Part shown: positions 23,798 to 31,480 of the stretch, piece by piece
Position numbering within the stretch: position 1 is the first letter of the stretch
Layout of the letters: each line of letters opens with the position of its first letter
NCBI GenBank assembly: GCA_024681195.1
Contig: JAILBH010000026.1
Span: forward strand, 1-33,434
Origin: Treponema sp.
Lineage (GTDB): Bacteria; Spirochaetota; Spirochaetia; Treponematales; Treponemataceae
Reading direction: 5' to 3'
Length of the DNA stretch: 33,434 bases
Made by a program: the position numbers and the translations under genes
Notes under the pieces: generated by a model
What the model was told of the DNA's origin: nothing
Database searches by the model: none
Seen by the model: the letters and a program-made list of their open reading frames with translations, nothing else

Positions 23798-24199
23798 ATG
23801 TTTGAAGTACGCGTAGAAGCAGATTTTAGTGCTGCTCATTTTTTAAAAGACTATAACGGCAAGTGTGAAAATCTTCACGGCCACAATTATAAGGTATTTG
23901 CTCACGTAAAGGGAAGAATTCTGAATGAAGGCGGCATGCTTCTTGATTTTACAAAATTAAAGGGAGCTCTGCGTTCTGTATGTGCAAAGTTAGACCATAC
24001 TAACTTAAATGATATGGAAGTTTTTGAACAGAACCCAAGTGCCGAGCGTATTGCAATGTTTGTTTATGATGGAATTGTTTCTGAGCTTGCAGGGCAGGGA
24101 ATTGATTTAGCTTATACACCAGGCAAGAAAGAGGCTTTTCTTTTTGCAGTTGATGTTTTTGAAACCGAAACCAGCCGGGCAAGATATTGTGTAGAGTAG
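23798..24199 (+). CDS. queD: 6-carboxy-tetrahydropterin synthase / PTPS family protein
   Basis: A 133-residue protein of the 6-pyruvoyl-tetrahydropterin synthase/QueD family. QueD makes 6-carboxy-5,6,7,8-tetrahydropterin, the second committed step to queuosine. Zinc-ligand histidines are visible at 14 (FSAAHFL), 27 and 29 (ENLHGHNY), the catalytic-type Cys23 in GKCENLHGH, and the LDHTNLN and NPSAERIA segments. The C-terminal FETETSRARY carries the pterin-anchoring Glu. No queC, queE or queF lies in the window, so the queuosine role is by family. It has a leaderless-type promoter and converges on hisF with only nine bases between. Confidence 0.9.
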   Translation: MFEVRVEADFSAAHFLKDYNGKCENLHGHNYKVFAHVKGRILNEGGMLLDFTKLKGALRSVCAKLDHTNLNDMEVFEQNPSAERIAMFVYDGIVSELAGQGIDLAYTPGKKEAFLFAVDVFETETSRARYCVE

Positions 24200-24208
24200 T
24201 GTCCTTTT

Positions 24209-24973
24209 TTAGAATCTCATAGGAACGCCCATTCCATCAAGCTCTTTTTTTATCTGTCCGACAGTATAAGTTCCGTTATGAACCATGCTTGCAATGAGTG
24301 CGGCATCTGCTTTGCCTTCTGTGAGCGCGTCTGCAAGGTGCTGTGGGGTTCCGCCGCCACCGCTTGCAATTACAGGAACATTTACGTTTTCAGAAATCAA
24401 GCGGGTAAGCTCAATGTCGTAGCCGTTTTTGGTTCCGTCGGCATCCATTGAGTTTAATACAATTTCTCCGGCGCCAAGGCTTACGCCCTTCTTTGCCCAT
24501 TCGAGAGCATCAAGACCTGTGTCTACGCGACCGCCGTTTATAGTTGTTCCAAAGCCGCTTGGTTTTGTAGGATCGCGTCTTACATCCATTCCAAGAACAA
24601 TACTCTGGTTTCCGAATACGCGTGCGCCCTCTGTGATGAGGCCCGGATTCTTTACTGCCTGACTGTTGAGCGAAACCTTTTCGGCACCGGCAAGAATTGT
24701 AGAACGGATATCTTCTATAGTGCCGATTCCTCCACCAACGCAGAACGGAATGAATACCTGCTGTGCTACGCGAGAAATCAAATCAAGGATAGGGCCACGA
24801 CCGCGGGCAGAGGCGATGATGTCATAAAAAACAAGCTCGTCAACACCCTGGCGGTAATATTCAGCAGCCATTTCTACCGGATCACCAATATCTATATTAT
24901 TCTGAAACTTAACGCCCTTTGTAGTGCGTCCGTCCTTTACATCAAGACAGATTATTATTCGTTTTTTTAGCAT
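24209..24973 (-). CDS. hisF: Imidazole glycerol phosphate synthase cyclase subunit HisF
   Basis: A 254-residue TIM-barrel HisF. It joins the ammonia made by HisH with PRFAR to give imidazole-glycerol phosphate and AICAR, in histidine synthesis with a link to purines. The catalytic-type Asp11 is seen in [10 protein letters not shown], the second catalytic Asp in VLGMDVRRD, phosphate loops in [12 protein letters not shown] and [12 protein letters not shown], and [20 protein letters not shown] is canonical. Keeping CLDV argues against the HisF-like paralogues of sugar amidation. It follows hisH by two bases. No other his genes are in the window. Confidence 0.94.
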   Translation of the reverse strand: MLKKRIIICLDVKDGRTTKGVKFQNNIDIGDPVEMAAEYYRQGVDELVFYDIIASARGRGPILDLISRVAQQVFIPFCVGGGIGTIEDIRSTILAGAEKVSLNSQAVKNPGLITEGARVFGNQSIVLGMDVRRDPTKPSGFGTTINGGRVDTGLDALEWAKKGVSLGAGEIVLNSMDADGTKNGYDIELTRLISENVNVPVIASGGGGTPQHLADALTEGKADAALIASMVHNGTYTVGQIKKELDGMGVPMRF

Positions 24974-24975
24974 AT

Positions 24976-25605
24976 TTATATCTCACAAAAATTCTTAAGA
25001 ATCTGGATTCCCATTTCACCGCTTTTTTCGGGGTGGAACTGGGTTGCAAAAATGTTTCCGCTTTGAATTACAGACGGAACCTTAATTCCATAATCTGCGC
25101 TTGCTTTAATTACACTCGGGTCGCTCGGGCAGATTACATAACTGTGAACAAAATAAACGTCAAAATCATTTTTGATTCCTTTGAGGATAGGGCAGTTACC
25201 GTTTTCAAGGGTAAGGTTATTCCAGCCCATATGAGGAACCTTCATATTCTGGTTTTTGAGTTCAGGCTTAATTGAATAAAAATGCCTTATTTCGCCTTTT
25301 ACAAGACCAAGACATTCTGTGTCGCCTTCCTCTGAATGCTCAAAAATAATCTGTGAACCAACGCAGATTCCAAACAAAAGTTTTCCAGCCGCAACCTGTT
25401 CACGAACAAAAACATCGAAGCCGCTTTTTTTAAGCTCGCTCATAGCAAAAGCATCGTCGCCGTCGCCAGGGAACATAAAGCGGTCACAATCTGCCTTAGC
25501 AAGTTCTTCCGGATTTTTTGAAGTAACATAAGGAATGTTCAGGTATTCCAGAGCGCGTTCAAGACTTGTAATGTTACCTGCATTAAAATCTATAATTCCT
25601 ACCAT
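24976..25605 (-). CDS. hisH: Imidazole glycerol phosphate synthase glutaminase subunit HisH
   Basis: A 209-residue class I glutamine amidotransferase that supplies ammonia to HisF. The triad is Cys81 (FGICVGSQ), His191 and Glu193 (FHPEKSG). VPHMGWN and YFVHSY are canonical HisH motifs. Two conserved stretches deviate: the oxyanion-strand motif PGVG reads PGDG (FPGDGDDAF, ~45-53), and the nucleophile elbow reads GICVGSQ rather than GICLGMQ. It heads the hisH-hisF pair. On the minus strand TATAAT (25618-25613) is seven bases from ATG, with no ribosome binding site, a leaderless-type arrangement. Confidence 0.9.
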   Translation of the reverse strand: MVGIIDFNAGNITSLERALEYLNIPYVTSKNPEELAKADCDRFMFPGDGDDAFAMSELKKSGFDVFVREQVAAGKLLFGICVGSQIIFEHSEEGDTECLGLVKGEIRHFYSIKPELKNQNMKVPHMGWNNLTLENGNCPILKGIKNDFDVYFVHSYVICPSDPSVIKASADYGIKVPSVIQSGNIFATQFHPEKSGEMGIQILKNFCEI

Positions 25606-25612
25606 AGTTGTG

Positions 25613-25641
25613 ATTATAGAAAAAAAACTAAAAATTTGGAA
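25613..25641 (-). promoter_or_regulatory. Putative leaderless promoter of hisHF
   Basis: On the minus strand, weak TTCCAA (25641-25636), a 17-base spacer and TATAAT (25618-25613) preceded by TC. Seven bases separate it from ATG 25605. The -10 is consensus, the -35 is weak. Confidence 0.6.
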
Positions 25642-25663
25642 CTGCAGGGTCGATAAATTCTAT

Positions 25664-25891
25664 ATGAAGATAAAAGAATTTTTCAATCTTGTTCTTGGGG
25701 TAGTAAAGGACTGGCACGTAATTGTTACTCTGGTTGTAATGCTTTTTGTTATGTGGGCAGCTAACTTTATTATTACTTACAGGAAGAAACCTCGTAAGGG
25801 CAAGAAAGGAAAGAAAGCCGCTCCGGCACCGGCTCCAAAGCCTGCAGAAGAAAAGACCGAAGAAAAAAAAGAAGAAGAAGCTTCGGAATAA
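25664..25891 (+). CDS. Small membrane protein with Lys-rich and Ala-Pro tail
   Basis: A 75-residue protein starting MKIKEFFNLVLGVVKDWHVI. One transmembrane segment spans residues ~18-38 (HVIVTLVVMLFVMWAANFII). It is followed by a strongly basic stretch (YRKKPRKGKKGKK), an APAPAPKPA linker and a Glu/Lys tail. The ATG at 25664 is chosen because earlier in-frame starts run into hisH. No good ribosome binding site is seen; GATAAA lies six bases before the ATG, which would again be a leaderless geometry but with no clear -35. The cytoplasmic tail could bind nucleic acid or acidic lipids. I do not recognise a family. Confidence 0.65.
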   Translation: MKIKEFFNLVLGVVKDWHVIVTLVVMLFVMWAANFIITYRKKPRKGKKGKKAAPAPAPKPAEEKTEEKKEEEASE

Positions 25892-25939
25892 TCCCACCAT
25901 TTTTTTCTCTAAAACTTCCTGTTTTTAAATAAATTCGAC

Positions 25940-25951
25940 TATATATAATGT
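25940..25951 (+). promoter_or_regulatory. Candidate -10 region abutting the recQ start
   Basis: TATATA (25940-25945) is six bases before ATG 25952. An overlapping TATAAT (25944-25949) is only two bases before it, too close to be used with this start. No ribosome binding site and no convincing -35 are visible. Confidence 0.4.
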
Positions 25952-27535
25952 ATGGAAGAATTTAAAATTCATGCTGATGACTCAATCTATGAAGATGATG
26001 AGGTTGCAAAGGCAGCCTGGGAAAAGTTTGGAATCCGTTATATGTTTCCGTGGCAGAGACTTGTTGTTGCAAATATCATGGAAGCATATGAAGCTTCTGA
26101 CTGCCAGAATGATGCTTTTTGTAAAGGAAGACAGATTGTTTTATTGCCTACAGGTGCAGGAAAGTCGCTGTGCTTTCAGGTTCCGGCTTTGCTATTGGAT
26201 GGACCAACTCTTGTAATTTACCCGCTTCTTGCACTCATGACAGATCAGCAGAGGCGCATGGAAGAAGGAAGTCTTAGAAGTGTAATGTTTAGGGGAGGGC
26301 AATCGGCAAAGGAACGTGAAGAAAATTTTAGAAAAATTAAAGAAGGGGCAAAAATCATAATTGCTAATCCTGAAGTCCTGCAGAATAAGAGTCTTGTTAA
26401 GCAGCTTAAGGAAGTGGGAATTTGTCATATTGCAATTGATGAAGCGCATTGTGTTTCTGAATGGGGAGATTCGTTCAGGCCGTCTTATCTTGGTCTTGGA
26501 GAAGTTTTAAACGAGCTTGCGGTTCCTGTAATTACGGCTTTTACAGCAACAGCGTCTCCTCCTGTTCTCTCTCGTGTTGCAGAAATTTTATTTGGAGGGC
26601 AGGCTCACGTTGTCCGAAGTGAAAGCGACCGCCCGAATATTCATTATTATGTAAGGAAGGCTGCTGTTAAGAAAAAAGAAGCTTTATACCTGGCTGCAAC
26701 AGAACAGCGTCCCATGATTATATTTTGTGGAACCCGTGGCAAGAGCGAGGATATGGCTCGTGAATTAAATTTTTGCTTTGGTGAAGGAACAGCAATGTTT
26801 TATCACGCGGGACTTGAACGTGAAGAAAAAGAATTTATTGAAAAGTGGTTTTATTCCAGTAAAGATGGAGTGCTTTGTGCAACCTGTGCTTATGGAATGG
26901 GTGTTGATAAGAAGGATATAAAAACTGTTGTGCATCTTGAGCCATCTGCGACTGCCGAAGCCTATATTCAGGAAGCGGGCCGTGGTGGAAGGGATGGTAG
27001 TGTTGCAAAGGCAATCTTACTTTGGAGTCTTTCAGACAGTATTGAATATTCAGTTTATAAGGCCGGTTCAAGGGAGGCGGCTCTTCGAGATTTTGCAGAA
27101 ACTAAAAGCTGCAGGCGTCAGGTGCTGTTGGATGCACTTGGAGCCGAACAGGCTGTTTGCAGTGGGTGTGATATTTGTGAAGGAATTGACTATGCGCCAT
27201 GTGACTGGGAGATTGCTTACAAGCTCATAAAAAAGAATCGTAACTATTATACAAAGGAGGATGCACAGGAAGAACACGCCTGGCGCATGAATAATATTTT
27301 AAGAAAAACGCTGGGGCTTAATGTATGGAATCATAATGACAGTGTAGAAACCTTTAGTCAGCTTATAAAAAGCGGACGCATTAAGAGTTCAGGTATTTTA
27401 TGGAAGGGCAGGCTAAGAATCGTAGAATCAAAAAAGGCATTGATTAAAAAAAAAGGCCCCGGAGTAGAAAACGTGCGTCGACAGGTTTCTTCAGCTGGCG
27501 GCGCATGTTTTCTACGGGAGGGGCCGTTTTTTTAA
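25952..27535 (+). CDS. RecQ-family ATP-dependent DNA helicase
   Basis: A 527-residue superfamily 2 helicase of the RecQ type, a 3'-5' DNA unwinding enzyme in repair. Motif I is LPTGAGKSLCFQVP (TGAGKS, 67-72), motif II is IDEAHCVSEWGDSFRPSY (DEAH 163-166) with the RecQ-typical aromatic-rich loop, and motif III is AFTATASP. The motif IV-VI region has GTAMFYHAGL and YIQEAGRGGRDG. A zinc-binding module follows with CRR and CSGCDIC, then a shortened winged-helix region. There is no HRDC domain. The last ~25 residues (from KKKGPG) are encoded by the terminator hairpin at 27446-27533 and are unlikely to be conserved. The stop shares the palindrome TTAA with the convergent OmpA gene. Confidence 0.92.
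   Translation: MEEFKIHADDSIYEDDEVAKAAWEKFGIRYMFPWQRLVVANIMEAYEASDCQNDAFCKGRQIVLLPTGAGKSLCFQVPALLLDGPTLVIYPLLALMTDQQRRMEEGSLRSVMFRGGQSAKEREENFRKIKEGAKIIIANPEVLQNKSLVKQLKEVGICHIAIDEAHCVSEWGDSFRPSYLGLGEVLNELAVPVITAFTATASPPVLSRVAEILFGGQAHVVRSESDRPNIHYYVRKAAVKKKEALYLAATEQRPMIIFCGTRGKSEDMARELNFCFGEGTAMFYHAGLEREEKEFIEKWFYSSKDGVLCATCAYGMGVDKKDIKTVVHLEPSATAEAYIQEAGRGGRDGSVAKAILLWSLSDSIEYSVYKAGSREAALRDFAETKSCRRQVLLDALGAEQAVCSGCDICEGIDYAPCDWEIAYKLIKKNRNYYTKEDAQEEHAWRMNNILRKTLGLNVWNHNDSVETFSQLIKSGRIKSSGILWKGRLRIVESKKALIKKKGPGVENVRRQVSSAGGACFLREGPFF
27446..27533. terminator. Bidirectional terminator nested in the recQ coding end
   Basis: Paired blocks are GGCCCC (27455-27460) with GGGGCC (27520-27525), GTAGAAAAC (27464-27472) with GTTTTCTAC (27507-27515), and TGCG (27474-27477) with CGCA (27502-27505). 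T7 follows on the plus strand (27527-27533), and A9 (27446-27454) gives T9 on the minus strand. It can end both recQ and the OmpA-family gene. Confidence 0.85.
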
Positions 27536-28749
27536 TCCATAATAGTTATTTCTACTCTACGATTCTTGGCACGGCCTTCCTCTGTATTGTTGCTTGCTAC
27601 AGGTTCCTTAGAGCCTTTTCCCTGTGTAAAGATGTGATACTGATCGCGTACCCCAAGCTTAATCAGGTAAGAAGCAACAGCTTCGGCACGTTCTTCAGAA
27701 AGCTTCTGGCGGGCAGCGGCTGTTCCACGGTCTGCGCAATGACCTGTAATCAAAAGATCATTTGAATACTGTTTAAGTAAATCTCCAAGCTTTTGCAGTT
27801 TGAGTTTTTCGCTTTCCATAAGTACATCGGAGTCAGGTTCAAACTGAATGTTATCCAGACTGATTGTAAGTCCCTTATCACCTTTTTTTACCGAAATATC
27901 AGTAAGGTTTAATTTATCAAATGTATCCTGAAGCTGTTTTGCTGTGTTGTCATCATTTACGGAATTAAATTCTGTGAGTTCTGCATGTGCTGTACCGGTG
28001 AATACATAAAGATTTCCGTATACATCGCCAATTTTAATAAGAAACTCTTCATCGTAATGATCAAGAAGACCACGGCTGTTGTCCCAGTAAAGAATCTGCT
28101 TTGACCAGCCTTCAGAGCTTGCAAGAGTCTGGCCGTTTTTAAGCAAATCTTCTGTAGCTTCGTAGCTAAAATCATAATTTACTTCGATTACATTCAGTTT
28201 TTTGCCGTCTATGGTTTTATCTTCTTTATAGGTATAGTTTGCTTCAAAAGGAAAGATGAGAGCTTTATCCATGTTAAAGGCTTTTCGTACATCCTGAACT
28301 TCCTTGCCTTTTGCTGTCCAGGTCTCGCCAACCTTTATTTTTTTATCTGGAAAAACCGGAACATTACGAACTGTTGGCATATAAATATCATCCGAAATTG
28401 TAAGCTCTCCGTTTTTCTTGCGGCTAAAAACCGAAGTTGTTTCTTCTCCCCACGAAAGGCTTTTGCCGGTCCTCTGGCTTATTGTGTTTTCGGTAGTCAT
28501 GTAGGTAGCGTAGATAAAGGCTTCTCCGTCTGTAGTAACATTTGTCATTGACGAAGATATTCGGTTTATGATTTCGGAATGATGACTTGGTACGCTGTTT
28601 ATGTAAACGTCTTCTTCTACTGTCGAAATATAACTGCCCGAATTTCCTTTTTTCTGTTTAAATTCAAATTTTGTTGATTGGGCAAAAAGTGATGCTGCTG
28701 TGCTTAGCGTAATTAAAGCACCTGATACAAAAATCAATAGTCTTTTCAT
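27532..28749 (-). CDS. OmpA-family outer membrane/periplasmic protein
   Basis: A 405-residue exported protein. Its signal peptide is MKRLLIFVSGALITLSTAAS then LFAQ. The N-terminal ~270 residues are a beta-rich domain of no family I can name (PTVRNVPVFPDKKIKVGETWTA). The C-terminal ~125 residues are an OmpA-like peptidoglycan-binding domain: IQFEPDSDVLMES, LLITGHCADRGT, QKLSEERAEAVASYL and AKNRRVEITI. The usual GHTD-NxG loop reads GHCADRG, so meso-diaminopimelate contact may be altered, which would fit ornithine-type peptidoglycan. AAAGGA precedes ATG 28749. Similar two-part proteins occur in other treponemes. It probably links the outer membrane or periplasm to the cell wall. Confidence 0.87.
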   Translation of the reverse strand: MKRLLIFVSGALITLSTAASLFAQSTKFEFKQKKGNSGSYISTVEEDVYINSVPSHHSEIINRISSSMTNVTTDGEAFIYATYMTTENTISQRTGKSLSWGEETTSVFSRKKNGELTISDDIYMPTVRNVPVFPDKKIKVGETWTAKGKEVQDVRKAFNMDKALIFPFEANYTYKEDKTIDGKKLNVIEVNYDFSYEATEDLLKNGQTLASSEGWSKQILYWDNSRGLLDHYDEEFLIKIGDVYGNLYVFTGTAHAELTEFNSVNDDNTAKQLQDTFDKLNLTDISVKKGDKGLTISLDNIQFEPDSDVLMESEKLKLQKLGDLLKQYSNDLLITGHCADRGTAAARQKLSEERAEAVASYLIKLGVRDQYHIFTQGKGSKEPVASNNTEEGRAKNRRVEITIMD

Positions 28750-28773
28750 AAAAAATCCTTTATCATGTTATAT

Positions 28774-29172
28774 ATGTTAAACAATTTTTCGGTAACTACG
28801 TTACTTTTGATTTTCGTCATAATTGGGCTGGTACTTTTGTTAATTATTCAGCAATTTTCTATAAGCCGCCGTCTTAAAAAGGTAAGGCAGGATGCTGTAA
28901 AAAGATCGGGAGCAGTAAAAGGAGGCCAGCTTGCAGAGCAGATTGCTCCTTTTTTACCTGAGTTTCCGTGTGATCCCTCTGATGCGCGTTTTATTGGTAA
29001 ACCTGTAGATTTTGTTGCTTTCCCGGGGCTTAGTGATGGTGGGGAAGTTAATGAAGTTCTTCTTATAGAAGTAAAAACCGGCTCTTCGCAGCTTAATTCC
29101 CACGAAAAAGGAATTAAAGAAGCTGTAAAAGCCGGTCGTATAAGATATGTTGAATATCGTATTAAAGCGTAA
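28774..29172 (+). CDS. Membrane-anchored Holliday junction resolvase-related protein (Endonuc_Holl type)
   Basis: A protein of ~132 residues (135 if ATG 28765 is used). An N-terminal membrane helix (TTLLLIFVIIGLVLLLIIQQ) is followed by a basic linker (RRLKKVRQDAVKRSG) and a PD-(D/E)XK-like domain. That domain contains EQIAPFLPEFPCDPSDARFIGKPVDFVAF and EVLLIEVKTGSSQL, where the Asp of PVDF, the Glu and the Lys of EVK form the nuclease core. This matches the 'Holliday junction resolvase-related' (Endonuc_Holl) family; enzymatic activity is not established for most members. No ribosome binding site is seen; TATCAT lies seven bases before ATG 28774. The 3' end overlaps the convergent uridylyltransferase gene by 11 bases. 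Confidence 0.8.
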   Translation: MLNNFSVTTLLLIFVIIGLVLLLIIQQFSISRRLKKVRQDAVKRSGAVKGGQLAEQIAPFLPEFPCDPSDARFIGKPVDFVAFPGLSDGGEVNEVLLIEVKTGSSQLNSHEKGIKEAVKAGRIRYVEYRIKA

Positions 29173-30385
29173 CGTTATTTAGCTTTAACAATTCTTTTGC
29201 AGAATCTACACTGTCTGTTCCATGAAGGTTTTTGATTGGAGCAAATTCTGCTTTGCGCTCAACTTCAAACGCAAGATTGTTGTCCATCATATGAACCATG
29301 TCTAAAACCAGCAGTTCAAACTTGTAGCCGTTTGGTTCTGTAGGAGAAACCTTATTACCGTTTGCGTCAATAAAAGGAATCTTTTTTTCTACAACATGAA
29401 CTTCCAGACTTTCGTTTACAATCTGTTCGAGCTTTTGGAGAGAGAACAGGTAGTTTAAAATTACGCCGAATTTATAGGTAAGGCTTCCATCAGAATCTCT
29501 TGCTTCTGCCATTTCTTTTGACATTTCATAGTATTCAACAATAGAAGGCTTTCCGTCTTCAAGACATAAGAGTCCCATTTTTTCATGAGGTTCAACCTTT
29601 CGTACTACCTTTGATGCACTCTGATATTTTCCTTCGATAGTAGCACCAACAAATACAGGGTCTGCAATTTTTTGAAGTACATTATCAACAGCAAAAATAT
29701 TAATCCATTTTACACCGCGTGCATGAAGATCTTTATCAAGGCCTGCCTTTATCATGGAAGTAAACCAGCCGCCGTTCCCGTTAGGAGAAGTAGCAAGTCT
29801 TCCTTTTTCTTCGAGCAGGAGCTTGCCATCAAAATCAACAGCACAGGCCATATCCTGAATAAAGAACTTAACAAAGCTTTTGTCGTAGCCAAAGTAATTA
29901 TGTTCTTCAAAAAAGCTTTGTGTTGCCTTGTCGTTCTTTTCACTGGTCATAATGTATAAAGGAACATAAACACCAGACTGTTTTACAACATCCATCAGAT
30001 TATTGATAAGACATTCAAAAATATACAGATGGCGGGTTTCTCCAACATCATAGCAGCCCTTTGGAAGATCAAAACCAAGACGAGTTCCCATACCGCCAGC
30101 AAGGAGTACAGCTGCAACTTCGCCTTTTTTTACAGCCTCAAGTCCACTCTTTTCGTAAGCAGCTTTGTTCTTTGCAATTTCATCCATGCTGAGTGCAGGA
30201 GGAGGTGCAAATTCACCGCGCTGCGATTGAGAAGCGGTCCCGATTTTTCCAAGATCATCCCAGTTAATATTTTCTATCTGCATTAAAAGCTCTTCTTTTG
30301 CTGCCTCATCCAGACTGTCAAAATATCTTAGAACCTGAGACTGGTTTTTGTTATTTAGTAACTGTTGTGCATTATTGAATGTCAT
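29162..30385 (-). CDS. UDPGP-family UTP-sugar-1-phosphate uridylyltransferase (UAP-like)
   Basis: A 407-residue nucleotidyltransferase of the eukaryote-like UDPGP family, which makes a UDP-sugar from UTP and a sugar-1-phosphate. The nucleotide loop LAGGMGTRLGFDLPKG (95-110) and PNGNGGWF (201-208) match UDP-N-acetylglucosamine pyrophosphorylases of the UAP1 type; GYKFELLVLDMVHM is the expected C-terminal motif. Bacterial members include UDP-glucose and UDP-GlcNAc(GalNAc) enzymes, so the exact sugar is not decided. It starts 12 bases after potD on the same strand with only a weak ribosome binding site, so it may be transcribed with the polyamine operon though not functionally related. Confidence 0.88.
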   Translation of the reverse strand: MTFNNAQQLLNNKNQSQVLRYFDSLDEAAKEELLMQIENINWDDLGKIGTASQSQRGEFAPPPALSMDEIAKNKAAYEKSGLEAVKKGEVAAVLLAGGMGTRLGFDLPKGCYDVGETRHLYIFECLINNLMDVVKQSGVYVPLYIMTSEKNDKATQSFFEEHNYFGYDKSFVKFFIQDMACAVDFDGKLLLEEKGRLATSPNGNGGWFTSMIKAGLDKDLHARGVKWINIFAVDNVLQKIADPVFVGATIEGKYQSASKVVRKVEPHEKMGLLCLEDGKPSIVEYYEMSKEMAEARDSDGSLTYKFGVILNYLFSLQKLEQIVNESLEVHVVEKKIPFIDANGNKVSPTEPNGYKFELLVLDMVHMMDNNLAFEVERKAEFAPIKNLHGTDSVDSAKELLKLNNVTL

Positions 30386-30397
30386 ATTTATATTCTC

Positions 30398-31447
30398 TTA
30401 GTCAGCAGTAAATCTGATTGTTTCCCACTTTTCGTTGAACTTTTCGAGGTCTTCACCTACGTCGAGCTTGAGTTCTCCACCAGCCATTTCTTCTGCCTTA
30501 TACATAGGAACTGTTGTGCGGATCTTGTCTGCTTCGAGGTTTACAAAGCCCGGGAAGCGGAAGTCATCAAGGAACATTGCATAGATTTCCGGGCGATGGA
30601 TAAAGTTGATAAAATCCATAGCGCGGTCATAGTGTTTTGCACCCTTAAGGATAACCATTGAGTCGAGGTACTGAGGACCGCCTTCCTTTGGAATAAAGAA
30701 GTCAATCATTTCATCCTGCTTTTCTTCAGGAACTTCGCCATATACAACTTCGGCATAACCCTGGCAAACCCAGAAGTCACCGGCTGCAAAAGATTTACCA
30801 AAGCCTTCGGCATCAAACTTTACGAGATTTGGCTTCCAAAGGTTATTGATGAGGTCTGCAGCACCCTGAAGCTTTGTATCATCAACTGTATTTACAGAAA
30901 GTCCCTGATAAGCAAGAGCGTCACCAATAACTTCGCGCATATCGTCCATCATAGACATGTGGCCCTTAAGATCTGTGCGTGCAAAAATGTTCCATGACTT
31001 TTCGTAGTCTGTAACCTTGAGTTTGTTTACTGCAATACCGGCCATACCAAGATAGTAAGGAACCTGCCAGTTCATATCAGGGTCAAAGGTCATAAGCTGT
31101 TTACATGCAGGATTGATGTACTTTTTATTTGTAAACTTTGTCTGGTCAATCTGCTGAAGCATTTTCTGATTGATCATAATTGAAGTGTAGTCCTGAGAAG
31201 GGAAGGTGATGTCATAACCCTTGGCACCGGCCTTGAGCTTGGCATACATAACTTCGTTTGAATCAAAGGTGTCTACCTTAACTGTACAGTTGAATTCTTT
31301 TTCAAAAGCCTGAAGTACTGAATCAGGTGTGTAATAAGTCCAGTTGTACAGGTACAAAATTCCATCATCTTCTTTTTTACAACCAGTGATTGTAAGAGAA
31401 GAAGCGACCAACAATGTTGCTGTCAAAACGAGCAAGAATTTTTTCAT
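30398..31447 (-). CDS. potD: Spermidine/putrescine-binding lipoprotein PotD
   Basis: A 349-residue substrate-binding protein for polyamine uptake. The lipoprotein signal ends ASSLTITGC (Cys23), so it is anchored in the membrane. The mature part begins with ILYLYNWTYYTPDSVLQAFEKE, the PotD/PotF-type LYNWxxY start. DSNEVMYAKLKAGAKGYDITFPSQDY follows, then YAEVVYGEVPEEKQDEMIDFFIPKEGG with the substrate-facing acidic and aromatic residues. AGGAGA lies before ATG 31447. It is the last transport gene in potA-potB-potC-potD, the order also known in T. pallidum. Putrescine or spermidine preference cannot be told from sequence alone. Confidence 0.94.
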   Translation of the reverse strand: MKKFLLVLTATLLVASSLTITGCKKEDDGILYLYNWTYYTPDSVLQAFEKEFNCTVKVDTFDSNEVMYAKLKAGAKGYDITFPSQDYTSIMINQKMLQQIDQTKFTNKKYINPACKQLMTFDPDMNWQVPYYLGMAGIAVNKLKVTDYEKSWNIFARTDLKGHMSMMDDMREVIGDALAYQGLSVNTVDDTKLQGAADLINNLWKPNLVKFDAEGFGKSFAAGDFWVCQGYAEVVYGEVPEEKQDEMIDFFIPKEGGPQYLDSMVILKGAKHYDRAMDFINFIHRPEIYAMFLDDFRFPGFVNLEADKIRTTVPMYKAEEMAGGELKLDVGEDLEKFNEKWETIRFTAD

Positions 31448-31480
31448 GTATATATCTCCTTATATGAAAAAATAAACACA

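Noticed and set aside
24209-25605. HisH/HisF-like pair for sugar amidation (WbuY/WbuZ type)
   Set aside because: HisF retains the catalytic CLDV Asp and other canonical loops, so histidine-type IGP synthase is the better call.
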